Below are positions 7,343 through 15,349 of a stretch of DNA of 64,000 bases, one piece after another; the first letter of the stretch is position 1, and each line of letters begins with the position of its first letter. The notes beneath the pieces are model-generated. The model searched no databases. It saw nothing but the letters and a program-made list of their open reading frames with translations, and was not told where the DNA came from. The stretch is from JBDIAG01 sp047974565. GTDB taxonomy: Bacteria; Actinomycetota; Actinomycetes; Actinomycetales; CAWJMD01. The stretch is from NCBI GenBank assembly GCA_047974565.1, contig JBKECN010000011.1:78505-142504 (forward strand), in the 5' to 3' direction. The position numbers and the translations under genes are program-made.

Positions 7343-8748
7343 CCGTCAGGCACCCAGCCATCCTGGTTCGGCGGTGGGTCATGCGCCGTCGTCCAAGCGA
7401 TGATCTGCTGGGCCACGACGATCAGAGTGGCGCGCGTGAGGTGCAGGTCAATCGAATCGACCTCCCCGATCCCCGACTCGGTGGGGTGAGTGCACCTGAC
7501 ATGGACGTCGACCATCTGCTCATCGGAGTTGATGCAATGCAGGTGGATGCCACTGCGGTCGTCGTCGAAGTCTGGCGCACTCTGCTCGGGATGCTCGTCG
7601 AATCCGATCGCCAGGAGCGCGTGGGAGAACTCGGTGAGGGAGTCTGCGGAGAACCAACGATCGAGATTACGGACAACTCGAAACTCGTCCACCAACTCGA
7701 CATCGACAAGGTGGTATCCAGTGCGACGCGCATCGCCGCGCTGGTTCGGATAGGTCACCGGGATGATCGCGAGCGAGGTTCCTTCCGGGCTCAACAACCG
7801 CAGTTGCGCGGCGCGTGACGGTGGGCGAGCGGGGTCGGACAGGGCCGCGGATACGAGGACCTTCTCGGCACCGACCGCTTCGGCTCGAAAGCGTGACAGC
7901 GCCAACCGAAAGTGCAGAGAATCGAACGGCACGGCAGGCACGGCCATTCGCTGCACGATGCGGTCTCCCGCCAGAGTCCATGTGCAGCAGGCTTCTTCGC
8001 CCTGCAGGCGCTCGAGTTGGGAGCGGCGACTGTGCCGGCCGTCTCGCCAGGGCAGAATCTCCATGCTCAGGATGAGGAACCCAGGCCTGCTGGTCGGTGA
8101 CGTGATCCGGATCGGCGCGGTTTGGAAGTAGTCCAGCACGAGGGCGTCACCGTCTCGGTGGAATGTGCTGCCATTGCGCGCCAAGAAGGCCACGACCTCT
8201 TCGAGAAGACCCTCAGCGGCACCTAGGTCCATCCCGAAGCTCCGCGCCCAGACGTGGCGCCGCCGCAGGTGATCCGGGCGGGCGATCCCCAACCGGGCGG
8301 CCCGTACCGCATTCGGGCCGGTAGCAGTCCAACTCAAGAACCCGGGATGACGAAGGCCGAAGGCACGCCGCAGCGCCGCCACCGTTCGTCGGGCCAGGTC
8401 GTCTGCCTCGTCAGGGCGGCCCTGGGTGATGAGCGTCGACGACGGGCCATCGGACAACCCGAGCTCGACGTGGAGGTCGGGGTTGTCCTCCGGGATGTCT
8501 CCCTCTGCCAGCACCGGCTCTTTCGGCATGGTGACCTGCAGGGTCTGCTTGCCAGTGGCCTCGATCAGCGCGTAGGGAAGGAGGTGCCCGGTATCGGACC
8601 ACGTGGGTTCCACGGCCAGGCGTAGGGCGTCCGGCTCCTCACCCCAGCGCATGGTGCCGAGGTACTCCGCGAGGGTGCGTTCGAACAGGCGCCAGCGGTC
8701 CTCCACCGCGGCCGCCACGTCAGCCGTCGGACTGTTATCAGCAGCCAC
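7336..8748 (-). CDS. Large soluble protein, possibly with YbjN/CesT-like chaperone domains
   Basis: The product is 470 aa and is the first gene of the minus-strand operon 8748-5115. It seems to hold repeated alpha/beta units: about residues 18-90 (RWRLFERTLAEYLGTMRW, PYALIEATGKQTLQVTMPKEPVL), about 165-250 (LLEEVVAFLARNGSTFHRDGDALVL) and a C-terminal unit about 385-460. Short modules of this kind recall the actinobacterial peptide-binding chaperone domains related to YbjN and type III secretion chaperones, but the resemblance is weak. There is no catalytic motif, signal peptide or TM segment. A structure-based search would decide the family. Confidence 0.5.
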   Translation of the reverse strand: MAADNSPTADVAAAVEDRWRLFERTLAEYLGTMRWGEEPDALRLAVEPTWSDTGHLLPYALIEATGKQTLQVTMPKEPVLAEGDIPEDNPDLHVELGLSDGPSSTLITQGRPDEADDLARRTVAALRRAFGLRHPGFLSWTATGPNAVRAARLGIARPDHLRRRHVWARSFGMDLGAAEGLLEEVVAFLARNGSTFHRDGDALVLDYFQTAPIRITSPTSRPGFLILSMEILPWRDGRHSRRSQLERLQGEEACCTWTLAGDRIVQRMAVPAVPFDSLHFRLALSRFRAEAVGAEKVLVSAALSDPARPPSRAAQLRLLSPEGTSLAIIPVTYPNQRGDARRTGYHLVDVELVDEFRVVRNLDRWFSADSLTEFSHALLAIGFDEHPEQSAPDFDDDRSGIHLHCINSDEQMVDVHVRCTHPTESGIGEVDSIDLHLTRATLIVVAQQIIAWTTAHDPPPNQDGWVPDGW

Positions 8749-8903
8749 CTGTCAAGGGTGCCCGTCCGGCCGGCCAGTTTCTCCCGAGTTCGAGCAGTTC
8801 GATCATTCGGAGGAATGCCGACGGCTTGGTCAATCGTCGGCTCGTCATCGTTGTGCCCTGCATGAGCCTTGGGCCTGCCGGGGTCGCAGGTAGGTCCGAG
8901 TTG

Positions 8904-8943
8904 GGTATGCCAAAGTCGTGACATGTGACGACATCGGCAGACC
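8904..8943. repeat. 40-bp imperfect palindromic repeat, copy 2
   Basis: The left arm is GGTATGCCAAAGTCGT, the loop ends in ATGTG, and the right arm is ACGACATCGGCAGACC. It has the same orientation and length as the copies at 1540 and 31096. An upstream TAGGTCCG (8891-8898) is also shared with copy 3 at 31089-31096. It lies in the divergent gap between the 7336-8748 gene and the small + strand gene at 9084, so it could be regulatory. Confidence 0.8.
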
Positions 8944-9083
8944 TTTGTCGGTTGCATCTCGGCTGTGAGCGTCCAGGTAGCCGTCACCGCCGACGGCTCG
9001 GCCTCGGTTGCCTGTTGGTTCTGCTGTCGGCGGCATCTGTGGACAACCCCGGAGCGCGGAGGGCAGGTACCTACGATCTCGGC

Positions 9084-9524
9084 ATGGCACACGACGACAC
9101 CGATGCGCTGCTGCCAGGAATCCATCTGCTGTCCCCCACGGACCTGGAGCCAGAGGTAGCGGCAGCCGAGGTGGTCCGCGCGGACGGCAGCAGGCAGCTG
9201 ATATCTGCCACTCTGCTGGCCGCCATCGACCATCTCACAAGGGCGGCCGCCGCGGAACGCAGCGCCCTGATCCGGCCACTGGCGCGGCGTCAGTGGCTGG
9301 TGGAAGCAGCCGACATCACTGACCTCGGGGAGCGTGGGCTCCGCAACCTTGTCGCCCAAGGCAGGCTGCCCATCATCCCATCCGCCGTCGGCGACATGGT
9401 CGACCTGCGAGATGTTGTGCCGCTCGACCAGGAGTTCCGAGCACGACGTGACCAGATCGTGCAAGACATGTTTGAGCAGACGTTCGCAGACCCAGAACTC
9501 GACGAGCACGACCATGGCGTCTGA
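9084..9524 (+). CDS. Small HTH-like protein, probable antitoxin of a decayed PIN module
   Basis: The product is 146 aa from the ATG at 9084. The same frame is open from 8925, but that stretch runs through the palindromic repeat and looks non-coding. Residues about 70-110 (WLVEAADITDLGERGLRNLVAQGRLPIIP, then DMVDLRDVV) resemble an excisionase/MerR-like winged helix of the kind that precedes PIN toxins in actinobacteria. The gene ends just before a degraded PIN-domain gene at about 9560-9800. A TGTGGACAA nonamer lies at 9038-9046. Antitoxin function is inferred from position and shape. Confidence 0.5.
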   Translation: MAHDDTDALLPGIHLLSPTDLEPEVAAAEVVRADGSRQLISATLLAAIDHLTRAAAAERSALIRPLARRQWLVEAADITDLGERGLRNLVAQGRLPIIPSAVGDMVDLRDVVPLDQEFRARRDQIVQDMFEQTFADPELDEHDHGV

Positions 9525-9559
9525 CCGGCCTCAGTTCTCAGCATTTCCCTGATGCAACG

Positions 9560-9830
9560 TCCTACGCGGTGTGGAAACCATCGACATCATCCTGACTCTT
9601 GCCTGGCAAGGCCTCTTCGACGTGAAGTGGTCGGAGCAGTCCCTCGAGGAGTGCCGGAGCAATCGGCTGCAGGTATGGACGTTCGACGCATTGACTCCAG
9701 GATCGACCAGATGAAGCGCGCCTTCAAGGATGCACTGGTCTCCGGGAGCTGGAGCTACCCCATGGGCTGTGACTACAAGTCGGGTCGACCCTCTGATCGC
9801 GGGCATCACCCGTCGGAGGCATAGGAAAAC
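9560..9830 (+). pseudogene. Decayed PIN-domain gene (frameshifted, N-terminus lost)
   Basis: Two short peptides in different frames line up with the body of a PIN-domain ribonuclease. The first frame, from about 9571, reads VETIDIILTLAWQGLFDVKW then SEQSLEECRSNRLQ. After a frame change near 9670 the next frame reads MDVRRIDSRIDQMKRAFKDA then LVSG. These correspond to the usual LLRLAE.GLF..WSE.ILEE..RNL ... MR.AFPDALV.GYE pattern. The N-terminal catalytic Asp segment is not recognisable and the C-terminal part is lost. It follows a small HTH-like gene, so a former toxin-antitoxin pair is likely. Confidence 0.6.
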
Positions 9831-9964
9831 GCGAAACTCGGCTCGCCGACCGTCCGGAAGGCTGCCGAGTTCACTTCGCTACCGCAGCGCGCCCAACTGA
9901 TGTAGACCTACACCTCCCCGGAGGGGATGCCAGTTAGGTTGGTCCGCGACTCGGCAGGGCACGT

Positions 9965-10495
9965 CTACTGCAGATCGGCAGCGGACGACGGTGGCCACAC
10001 CGGTCGACCGGCATCAGCCATGGCTCGCAACAACTCGAGGGCAGCCACGGCTGTGAGGGTGTAATCGGCCACCATCTCGCGGGCGAGGCCGACGGTGGTC
10101 ATGGAGCGGGCGCCTCGACGTTCGGCCTGCTCGCGGGCGTCGGTGTCGTCGCTGATCCACCATGAGCCATGAAGCTCGCTGTGGGTCTCGAAGAGGAAGC
10201 AGGTCTGCGCCTCCCCCAGGTGTTTGAGTGGATCGGTCTGCGAGCCACCGAAGACGACGATCCGCAGGCGTTCAATCCGTCTCGCATCATTCTTTGACGT
10301 GAAGTCGATCGGCTCACCTAGCCACGACTCGTCGACGGCACTCAGCCCAGGCAGATACCGTGTCGATCCTTCCACCTCATGAGCGACCGCTGCGGTCCAC
10401 CGACCACGCCCGCGCAGGAAGTCCCGGAGAAGGTCCACCCGGTTGACCGCTGCGAAGTTGCAGAACACGGTGTTGTCCGGGAAGACAGCGATCAC
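9965..10495 (-). CDS. PIN-like toxin paired with XRE-ImmA gene
   Basis: The product is 176 aa. It opens with FPDNTVFCNFAAVNRVDLL, the usual position of the first PIN Asp. Further acidic residues fall in LGEAQTCFLFETH (Glu) and SWWISDDTDAREQAER (Asp-Asp), which fits a metal-dependent PIN ribonuclease site. Its start overlaps the stop of the upstream XRE-ImmA gene (ATGA at 10492-10495), so the two are translationally coupled. PIN-like proteins following HTH plus ImmA/IrrE proteins are a recurrent actinobacterial toxin-antitoxin layout. Target RNA unknown. Confidence 0.7.
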   Translation of the reverse strand: MIAVFPDNTVFCNFAAVNRVDLLRDFLRGRGRWTAAVAHEVEGSTRYLPGLSAVDESWLGEPIDFTSKNDARRIERLRIVVFGGSQTDPLKHLGEAQTCFLFETHSELHGSWWISDDTDAREQAERRGARSMTTVGLAREMVADYTLTAVAALELLRAMADAGRPVWPPSSAADLQ

Positions 10496-11577
10496 GCCTC
10501 GAAACCCTCAACCGGGCGGTTGGCGTCCCTGCGGGCCATCTCGGTGTCGACGCCCATCACCTCGGCATAGGCCCTTATGGAGGTCTCGCCGTCGAGGTAG
10601 GCCCGCAGCAGACTCTGGGCAAGTAGCCGCGGTGGCCGCGGACGGCTGGACAACTCGACGAGTGCCGCGTAGTGGTCGAGATCCCGGGCCTGGCGGGCGG
10701 CCTTCTCCATGCTGGGCACCTGATCGGGGCCGAAATCGCGCAGCCCCAAGCCCATGAGCCGATAGTCAAGGGCGCTCGGTGTGACGGCGAGGTCCAAGGC
10801 CAGCCGAGCGAACTCGACCTGGCTCAGCTTCGCACTAACCCTGCGTCGAATCACCGCTTCCGGCATGAGGAATGCTGCTGCGAAGGCGTTGGCCCGCATC
10901 TCGCTGCGATCCTTTGTGCTGGCGGCGTAGATGTCTTGATCCAGATGCAAGCCTTGGTCGTCGGCGAAGAGCAGATGCCCAAGCTCGTGGGCGATGGTGA
11001 ACCGGAACCTGCCTGGGTTTGTGGTGGGCGCGATCACCATCAATCGGGTTCGCTCACCCCGCACGGAGAGCCCGTCGAAGTCGGTGCCAAGTGGAGCCAC
11101 CGCGACGTCGAAGCCGAAAGCCCGTTCGACCTCACTGGCCAGGTCGTCGACCGTGGGGTTCAACTCGAGCGTCGCCAGGTGTTCGTGCGCCCGCACCGCG
11201 AGCGCTGCCGCCCGCTCGATCTCAAGGCCAGTCAGATCGTCGCTCGCCAGGTCGGTGAGGGGCTCGTCATATCCGAGGTCGTTGGCGATGCCGCGCAGTT
11301 CCGCCAGCCGGGCGCCCACCCGGGTGGCCTCGTCGACGGGCGTCCCTCGGTTCTTCCGCGCGGCCAGCGCCAGCTCCGAGCTCTGCCCGGAGACGAGGTA
11401 GTCGACGGTGACCTGGCCCGCCTCGGCGATCTTGGCAAGTTCCAGGGACGTGAAGCGCCTCGCTCCGGCCAGCGACTTGGACATCTTCGTCGGGTCGAGG
11501 CCGATCCCCAGTGCGAACTCTCCCTGGCCCCGGCCGTCGGCGCCGATGACTCCGCGCACACGGTCTTCGATGCTCAT
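10492..11577 (-). CDS. XRE-family HTH / ImmA-IrrE metallopeptidase
   Basis: The product is 361 aa. An XRE-type HTH lies at about residues 15-65 (GEFALGIGLDPTKMSKSLAG, RFTSLELAKIAE). The ImmA/IrrE zinc peptidase domain is central, with HELGH at residues 197-201 (FTIAHELGHLLFADD) and a downstream Glu-containing helix (RSEMRANAFAAAFLMPEAVI). Such proteins bind their own promoter and can cleave repressors or regulate a partner toxin. The next gene is the PIN-like protein, overlapping by 4 nt. The A/T-rich stretch 11578-11660 upstream should hold the promoter; the ATG at 11577 lacks a clear SD. Confidence 0.85.
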   Translation of the reverse strand: MSIEDRVRGVIGADGRGQGEFALGIGLDPTKMSKSLAGARRFTSLELAKIAEAGQVTVDYLVSGQSSELALAARKNRGTPVDEATRVGARLAELRGIANDLGYDEPLTDLASDDLTGLEIERAAALAVRAHEHLATLELNPTVDDLASEVERAFGFDVAVAPLGTDFDGLSVRGERTRLMVIAPTTNPGRFRFTIAHELGHLLFADDQGLHLDQDIYAASTKDRSEMRANAFAAAFLMPEAVIRRRVSAKLSQVEFARLALDLAVTPSALDYRLMGLGLRDFGPDQVPSMEKAARQARDLDHYAALVELSSRPRPPRLLAQSLLRAYLDGETSIRAYAEVMGVDTEMARRDANRPVEGFEA

Positions 11578-11785
11578 GCCTAGAGCCTAAGCGCTACACG
11601 ACGCAAGGATGCGCAAATCTCTGTTATTAATCGCTTGCCTTTTTCGCATGCGACGTGCCAGAGTGGACATCTCGGCTCCCGGACCGGGAATACCGGACCT
11701 AGGAGGCGGAGCTGCGAGCATGTATGCGACCCGCGTGGGCAGAACAGAGCCTGCAACCCTGTCGCGCCCTCATCTGGCGGAGCCG

Positions 11786-13502
11786 TCAAACTCCAGATGA
11801 AGCCGTGAGTCGTGGCGCGGCCTTCGGGCGGACGAGTACGACTCGGTGACGTGCGCGCGTGATTCCCACGCGTAGTAGGCGACGTGTCGCTGCGAAGGGA
11901 GGCTTCTCCCACTTCTCGTTAAAGAACGCACCGGCAAACTGGCCCTCTACGATGACGACGCCATCGAACTCCTTGCCTTTGGACTTGTGTAGCGTCATCA
12001 GAACAACGCCACGAGGCTCGGTCTCGGTCGCTAGCAGCTTCCCCAGATTGAGGGTGCGCTGCACGATGACTCGGGCGTTTCGGTATGTTCCGGTCTCGGC
12101 CCATTGTGCTCCCAGGCGCCCTCCTATCTCGTCAGTCGCTCGGAAGAGCCGCACGAACCGCGCGGCCGTATGCAGCTCGACGAGCTTGTCGTTGGATTCG
12201 AGGACTGCACGAGCGGTAAGCCAGTCCGCGATGGCGTCCCCGCGGAACGCGAGGCCAGCCTCGCAGGCACGTTTGATGGCCTTCGCGGCTGCCGACCGGG
12301 GTTCTTTTCCTGCTCTAACATCCGATGCAGCCGAGCGGTAGCTGGCAGCCATGGTCTGAGCAGACTTGCTTGGGTGCTCAGCGTTCTTCATGTCGTAGAA
12401 GTCCGCGATGCAGTCCAGGGAGACGGCGGTCGCTGATGTGGTGTCGTGGAGGGGCCACTCAAGAATCGACGCCACCACTTGGGCGGCAGCGGCCGTCAAC
12501 TCCGCGTCCCAAACGACGTGATGCTCCAGTGGCTTCAGTACCCGCTGATTGTAGGTGTGATCCTTGCCCAGCATGAGTGAGATGTCGCTCACGTAGCCAT
12601 TCGACCGACCGAGTACAGCAACACTGGGTGATTCGATTCCAGCCCTTGTGAGTTGCGACAGCATCCAAGTGACTGCGGCATGTACCGAGGCTTCGTGATT
12701 CCTTGGGAACGTGGAGAGTTGCTTCACATCGTTAGTCGGGGGAAGTGCTTCGTTTGTCATGACGGCATCCGCGAAGGACAAGATGCTCGCGTTGGGGCTG
12801 CGGTGATTGGCACCGCCGAAATCGAACTCTTCCGGAGAGAACCCTGCTCGGTACTGGTCCAGCCGACGTGGATCGATGTCTACTTGGTAGTCGAAGATTC
12901 GTTGATCAGGATCGGCGAGCGCTGTCAGCGTGCTGTTGAGAGCGAGTTGCTGTACCAATTCCCACTGCGCATCGTCGGTATCCTGGAACTCGTCAAGGAT
13001 GACCATCGGGTACATCTCTGAGATCAACTTGCGAACACTCGAGGAGCGGGCCAGGAGGGTCGCAGCGCGGTCGGCGAAAGGTGGAGAATGCATACTTTCC
13101 ATCCTCGACTGCCAGTCGCTGGGCTTCTGCCGGCCAATCACCGTCATACTTGGCTTTGGCGAGGCGTTCAGGGCCGGGAAAAAGGATGCGCGGGTGCTTC
13201 CCGTTGAGGAGGCGACCATGGCTCCTAAGAATATCCATGCAGAAGGCGTGGTACGTCCTGACCGTTATCCGCTTACGCTCGCTTGCCGCTAAGATGTCTT
13301 TGCACCTCACGAGCACCTGTCGAACCGCGGCTCGTGAGAAGCTCAGGAAGAGAACCTCCTGCCCAGCCTCCAGACCGGCAAGCTGGCGTTGGGCCTTGAG
13401 TAGCGCGAGAGTGGTCTTCCCCGATCCAGGCCCGCCGGTGACGAGCACGGGCCCGTCCGCCTCAAGTGCGGACAGGCCCAGATCGGAGAGACTGATGTTC
13501 AT
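11786..13502 (-). pseudogene. gajB: Gabija helicase GajB, interrupted by an apparent 1-nt frameshift
   Basis: This is a UvrD/Rep-type superfamily 1 helicase of about 572 codons. The first frame (13502 to about 13078) has Walker A GGPGSGKTT (about residues 23-31) and motif Ia LSFSRAAVRQ. The second frame (to 11786) has DEFQDTDDAQ (Walker B/motif II), ADPDQRIFDY (motif III), VLMTLHKSKGKEFD (motif V) and VGITRARHR (motif VI). The two halves join at the run CCACCTTTCGCC on the coding strand: reading one base fewer gives a seamless ...YAFSTF-ADRAATLLAR. The start overlaps the gajA stop by 4 nt. The options are a sequencing error, a recent null mutation or frameshifting; the rest is well conserved. 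Confidence 0.8.
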
Positions 13503-15349
13503 TCGGCGCCGTCAGCATCATCGTCAGAGGGCTGCCCGTGTGCGCCAGCGGCAGTGGCTGCCGGTGTCAAGACTGCGTTGATCCGTTCGAGAGCAGCAAC
13601 CAGGAACTCTGGCAGGTCGTCTCGGCTCTGGCAGGCTTCGATGAGCAGTGCGGCGTAGCCGTAGGCATCGCCCTTGCGCGCTTTCAGCGTCTTCAGTGCG
13701 ATCTCGGGGAGCTGGGCATCCGTCGTCGAGGAGTCGTACTTCGCCTGGTGTGTCGGGAAATCGGGCAGTTGAACGGCTTCGTCCATGAAGCGCCGCAGCA
13801 CGGCAGTCGGCACTTGGGAGACGATCAGTTCTTCGATGCCTTCCTCCGGCGACTCCCAAAACTCTTCGAAGGACTTGAGCGCCGTTGCGTTGTCTCCGCT
13901 GTACGGTTTGCCCTGCTTATCGACCATTCCGAACGGAACCTTGCCAAGTGCTCGGAGGATCGGTGCCCATCGGGGCACGTCGCCGTCGCCGTTCGCAGTG
14001 AAGATGGTGATGCCAGCAAGGTCTGGGTGAACGTAGTCCGCGCTCGATTTCTCCAAGACTGCCGCTGTGATCGGGAGAATGGATGCTTCGGTCTCACCTT
14101 CGACGACGAGAACGCCCCGGCTCAGGATCGCTTCGGAGAATTGACGACGTTGGCTGCGGTAGCTCTTCAGTTTGATGCCGGCTGGATTGATGGGCGTACC
14201 GTCCACGGTGCCGCCCGATTCATGACTGAGCATGACGATCTCGTTCGGTTCGAACTGCTCAATGACGTACGGCGAGTGCGACGTCACGATGGCCTGCCCC
14301 ATTTCCCTCTTCACAAACCGCGCTACTCGGCGCTGAGTGTGTGGAGGGAGCGCGATCTCGGGTTCTTCCATCGCGAAGATGACGGACTGTCGCTCCTTCA
14401 AGTCAGCGATCATCGTGAGCAACGCGAAGACCAAGAGGTTGACGGTGCCGGTTCCTTGTCGCGTGAAGGGAACCGCGTGATCACTTGGCCCCGTCGCAAC
14501 GAACAGCCTCACGACTTCCCGAAGGTGCTCACGTGTGAGGTCGGAGGCGAAGAAGGCCGTTGCCTCATCGCTGCCTGCGAGCCGAACGAAACCGCCTGCT
14601 CGTTCGCGAATCTGGGTGAGGAGCGACTCTAGGTCCGGGATTGCACCGATCGCCGGGTCGAGGTCGCGCATCTGCCGAAGCGTTTCCATCCACATCTCGG
14701 CAGAACCCTCTTCGCTCAGTCGGAGGACCGTGTCGAGGAGTGAACCGCGCTGGAGGCCTAGCGCTCGCGATCCAGTGCGCAGAGCGCGGAGATATACGAA
14801 CCCGCAGAGCCGCTTGTGAGCCCTCGTGAAACGATCGCGTCCTTCGCCTAGTGAACTCGCCTCTTCGTCGTCAAGCTCGTCAAGTTCCGGGAGCGGATGC
14901 TCAAAGAACGTATCAACTTCAAAGTCGTCCTCGACAGCGTCGTATCGCGCGCGGAAGGTGACTGGAAGTGCCCAGGTCACGCCCTCATCGTCAGCGTGCT
15001 CCGCGGCATCCTCCAGATCATCGACGAAGGTCCGATCCGTGTCGTTCCACCGTCGGAGGTGCCCTCCGAACCTGCGACGTGCCTCGTCGGGCAGGTCGAT
15101 TAGGACTGCGCGAACGACAATCGGGACGGCCTTCTTGTCAGCGTCGACGTAGGTGCTCCTATGGAAGTCGTGCTCGTCCACAACAGGGCGCCGACTCGTG
15201 CGCTCTGGTCCGAGCACCAGGTCAAGAGCCTCGCAGACGGTGGACTTGCCAACATTGTTCCCACCAACTAGCAGAGTGTTGTCGGCGAAGACAACCTTGC
15301 CCGCGCGGATACCACGGAAGTTCTCGATTTCCAGCTGGCGAACCTTCAT
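13499..15349 (-). CDS. gajA: Gabija nuclease GajA (OLD-family ATPase-TOPRIM)
   Basis: The product is 616 aa. The N-terminal ABC-type ATPase has Walker A GGNNVGKST with the Lys at residue 35, a signature region VPFTRQGTGTVNLLVFALL, Walker B VIFAMEEPEIALPP and the switch His in AIVTSHSPYVIEQF. The C-terminal TOPRIM domain begins LVVEGETEASILP. Class 2 OLD proteins next to a UvrD-like helicase form the Gabija anti-phage system, in which GajA is a sequence-specific DNA-nicking endonuclease controlled by nucleotide levels. The ATG shares one base with the brxL stop (TGATG at 15347-15351), so Gabija sits at the distal end of the BREX operon. The partner gajB is frameshifted. Confidence 0.9.
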   Translation of the reverse strand: MKVRQLEIENFRGIRAGKVVFADNTLLVGGNNVGKSTVCEALDLVLGPERTSRRPVVDEHDFHRSTYVDADKKAVPIVVRAVLIDLPDEARRRFGGHLRRWNDTDRTFVDDLEDAAEHADDEGVTWALPVTFRARYDAVEDDFEVDTFFEHPLPELDELDDEEASSLGEGRDRFTRAHKRLCGFVYLRALRTGSRALGLQRGSLLDTVLRLSEEGSAEMWMETLRQMRDLDPAIGAIPDLESLLTQIRERAGGFVRLAGSDEATAFFASDLTREHLREVVRLFVATGPSDHAVPFTRQGTGTVNLLVFALLTMIADLKERQSVIFAMEEPEIALPPHTQRRVARFVKREMGQAIVTSHSPYVIEQFEPNEIVMLSHESGGTVDGTPINPAGIKLKSYRSQRRQFSEAILSRGVLVVEGETEASILPITAAVLEKSSADYVHPDLAGITIFTANGDGDVPRWAPILRALGKVPFGMVDKQGKPYSGDNATALKSFEEFWESPEEGIEELIVSQVPTAVLRRFMDEAVQLPDFPTHQAKYDSSTTDAQLPEIALKTLKARKGDAYGYAALLIEACQSRDDLPEFLVAALERINAVLTPAATAAGAHGQPSDDDADGAE

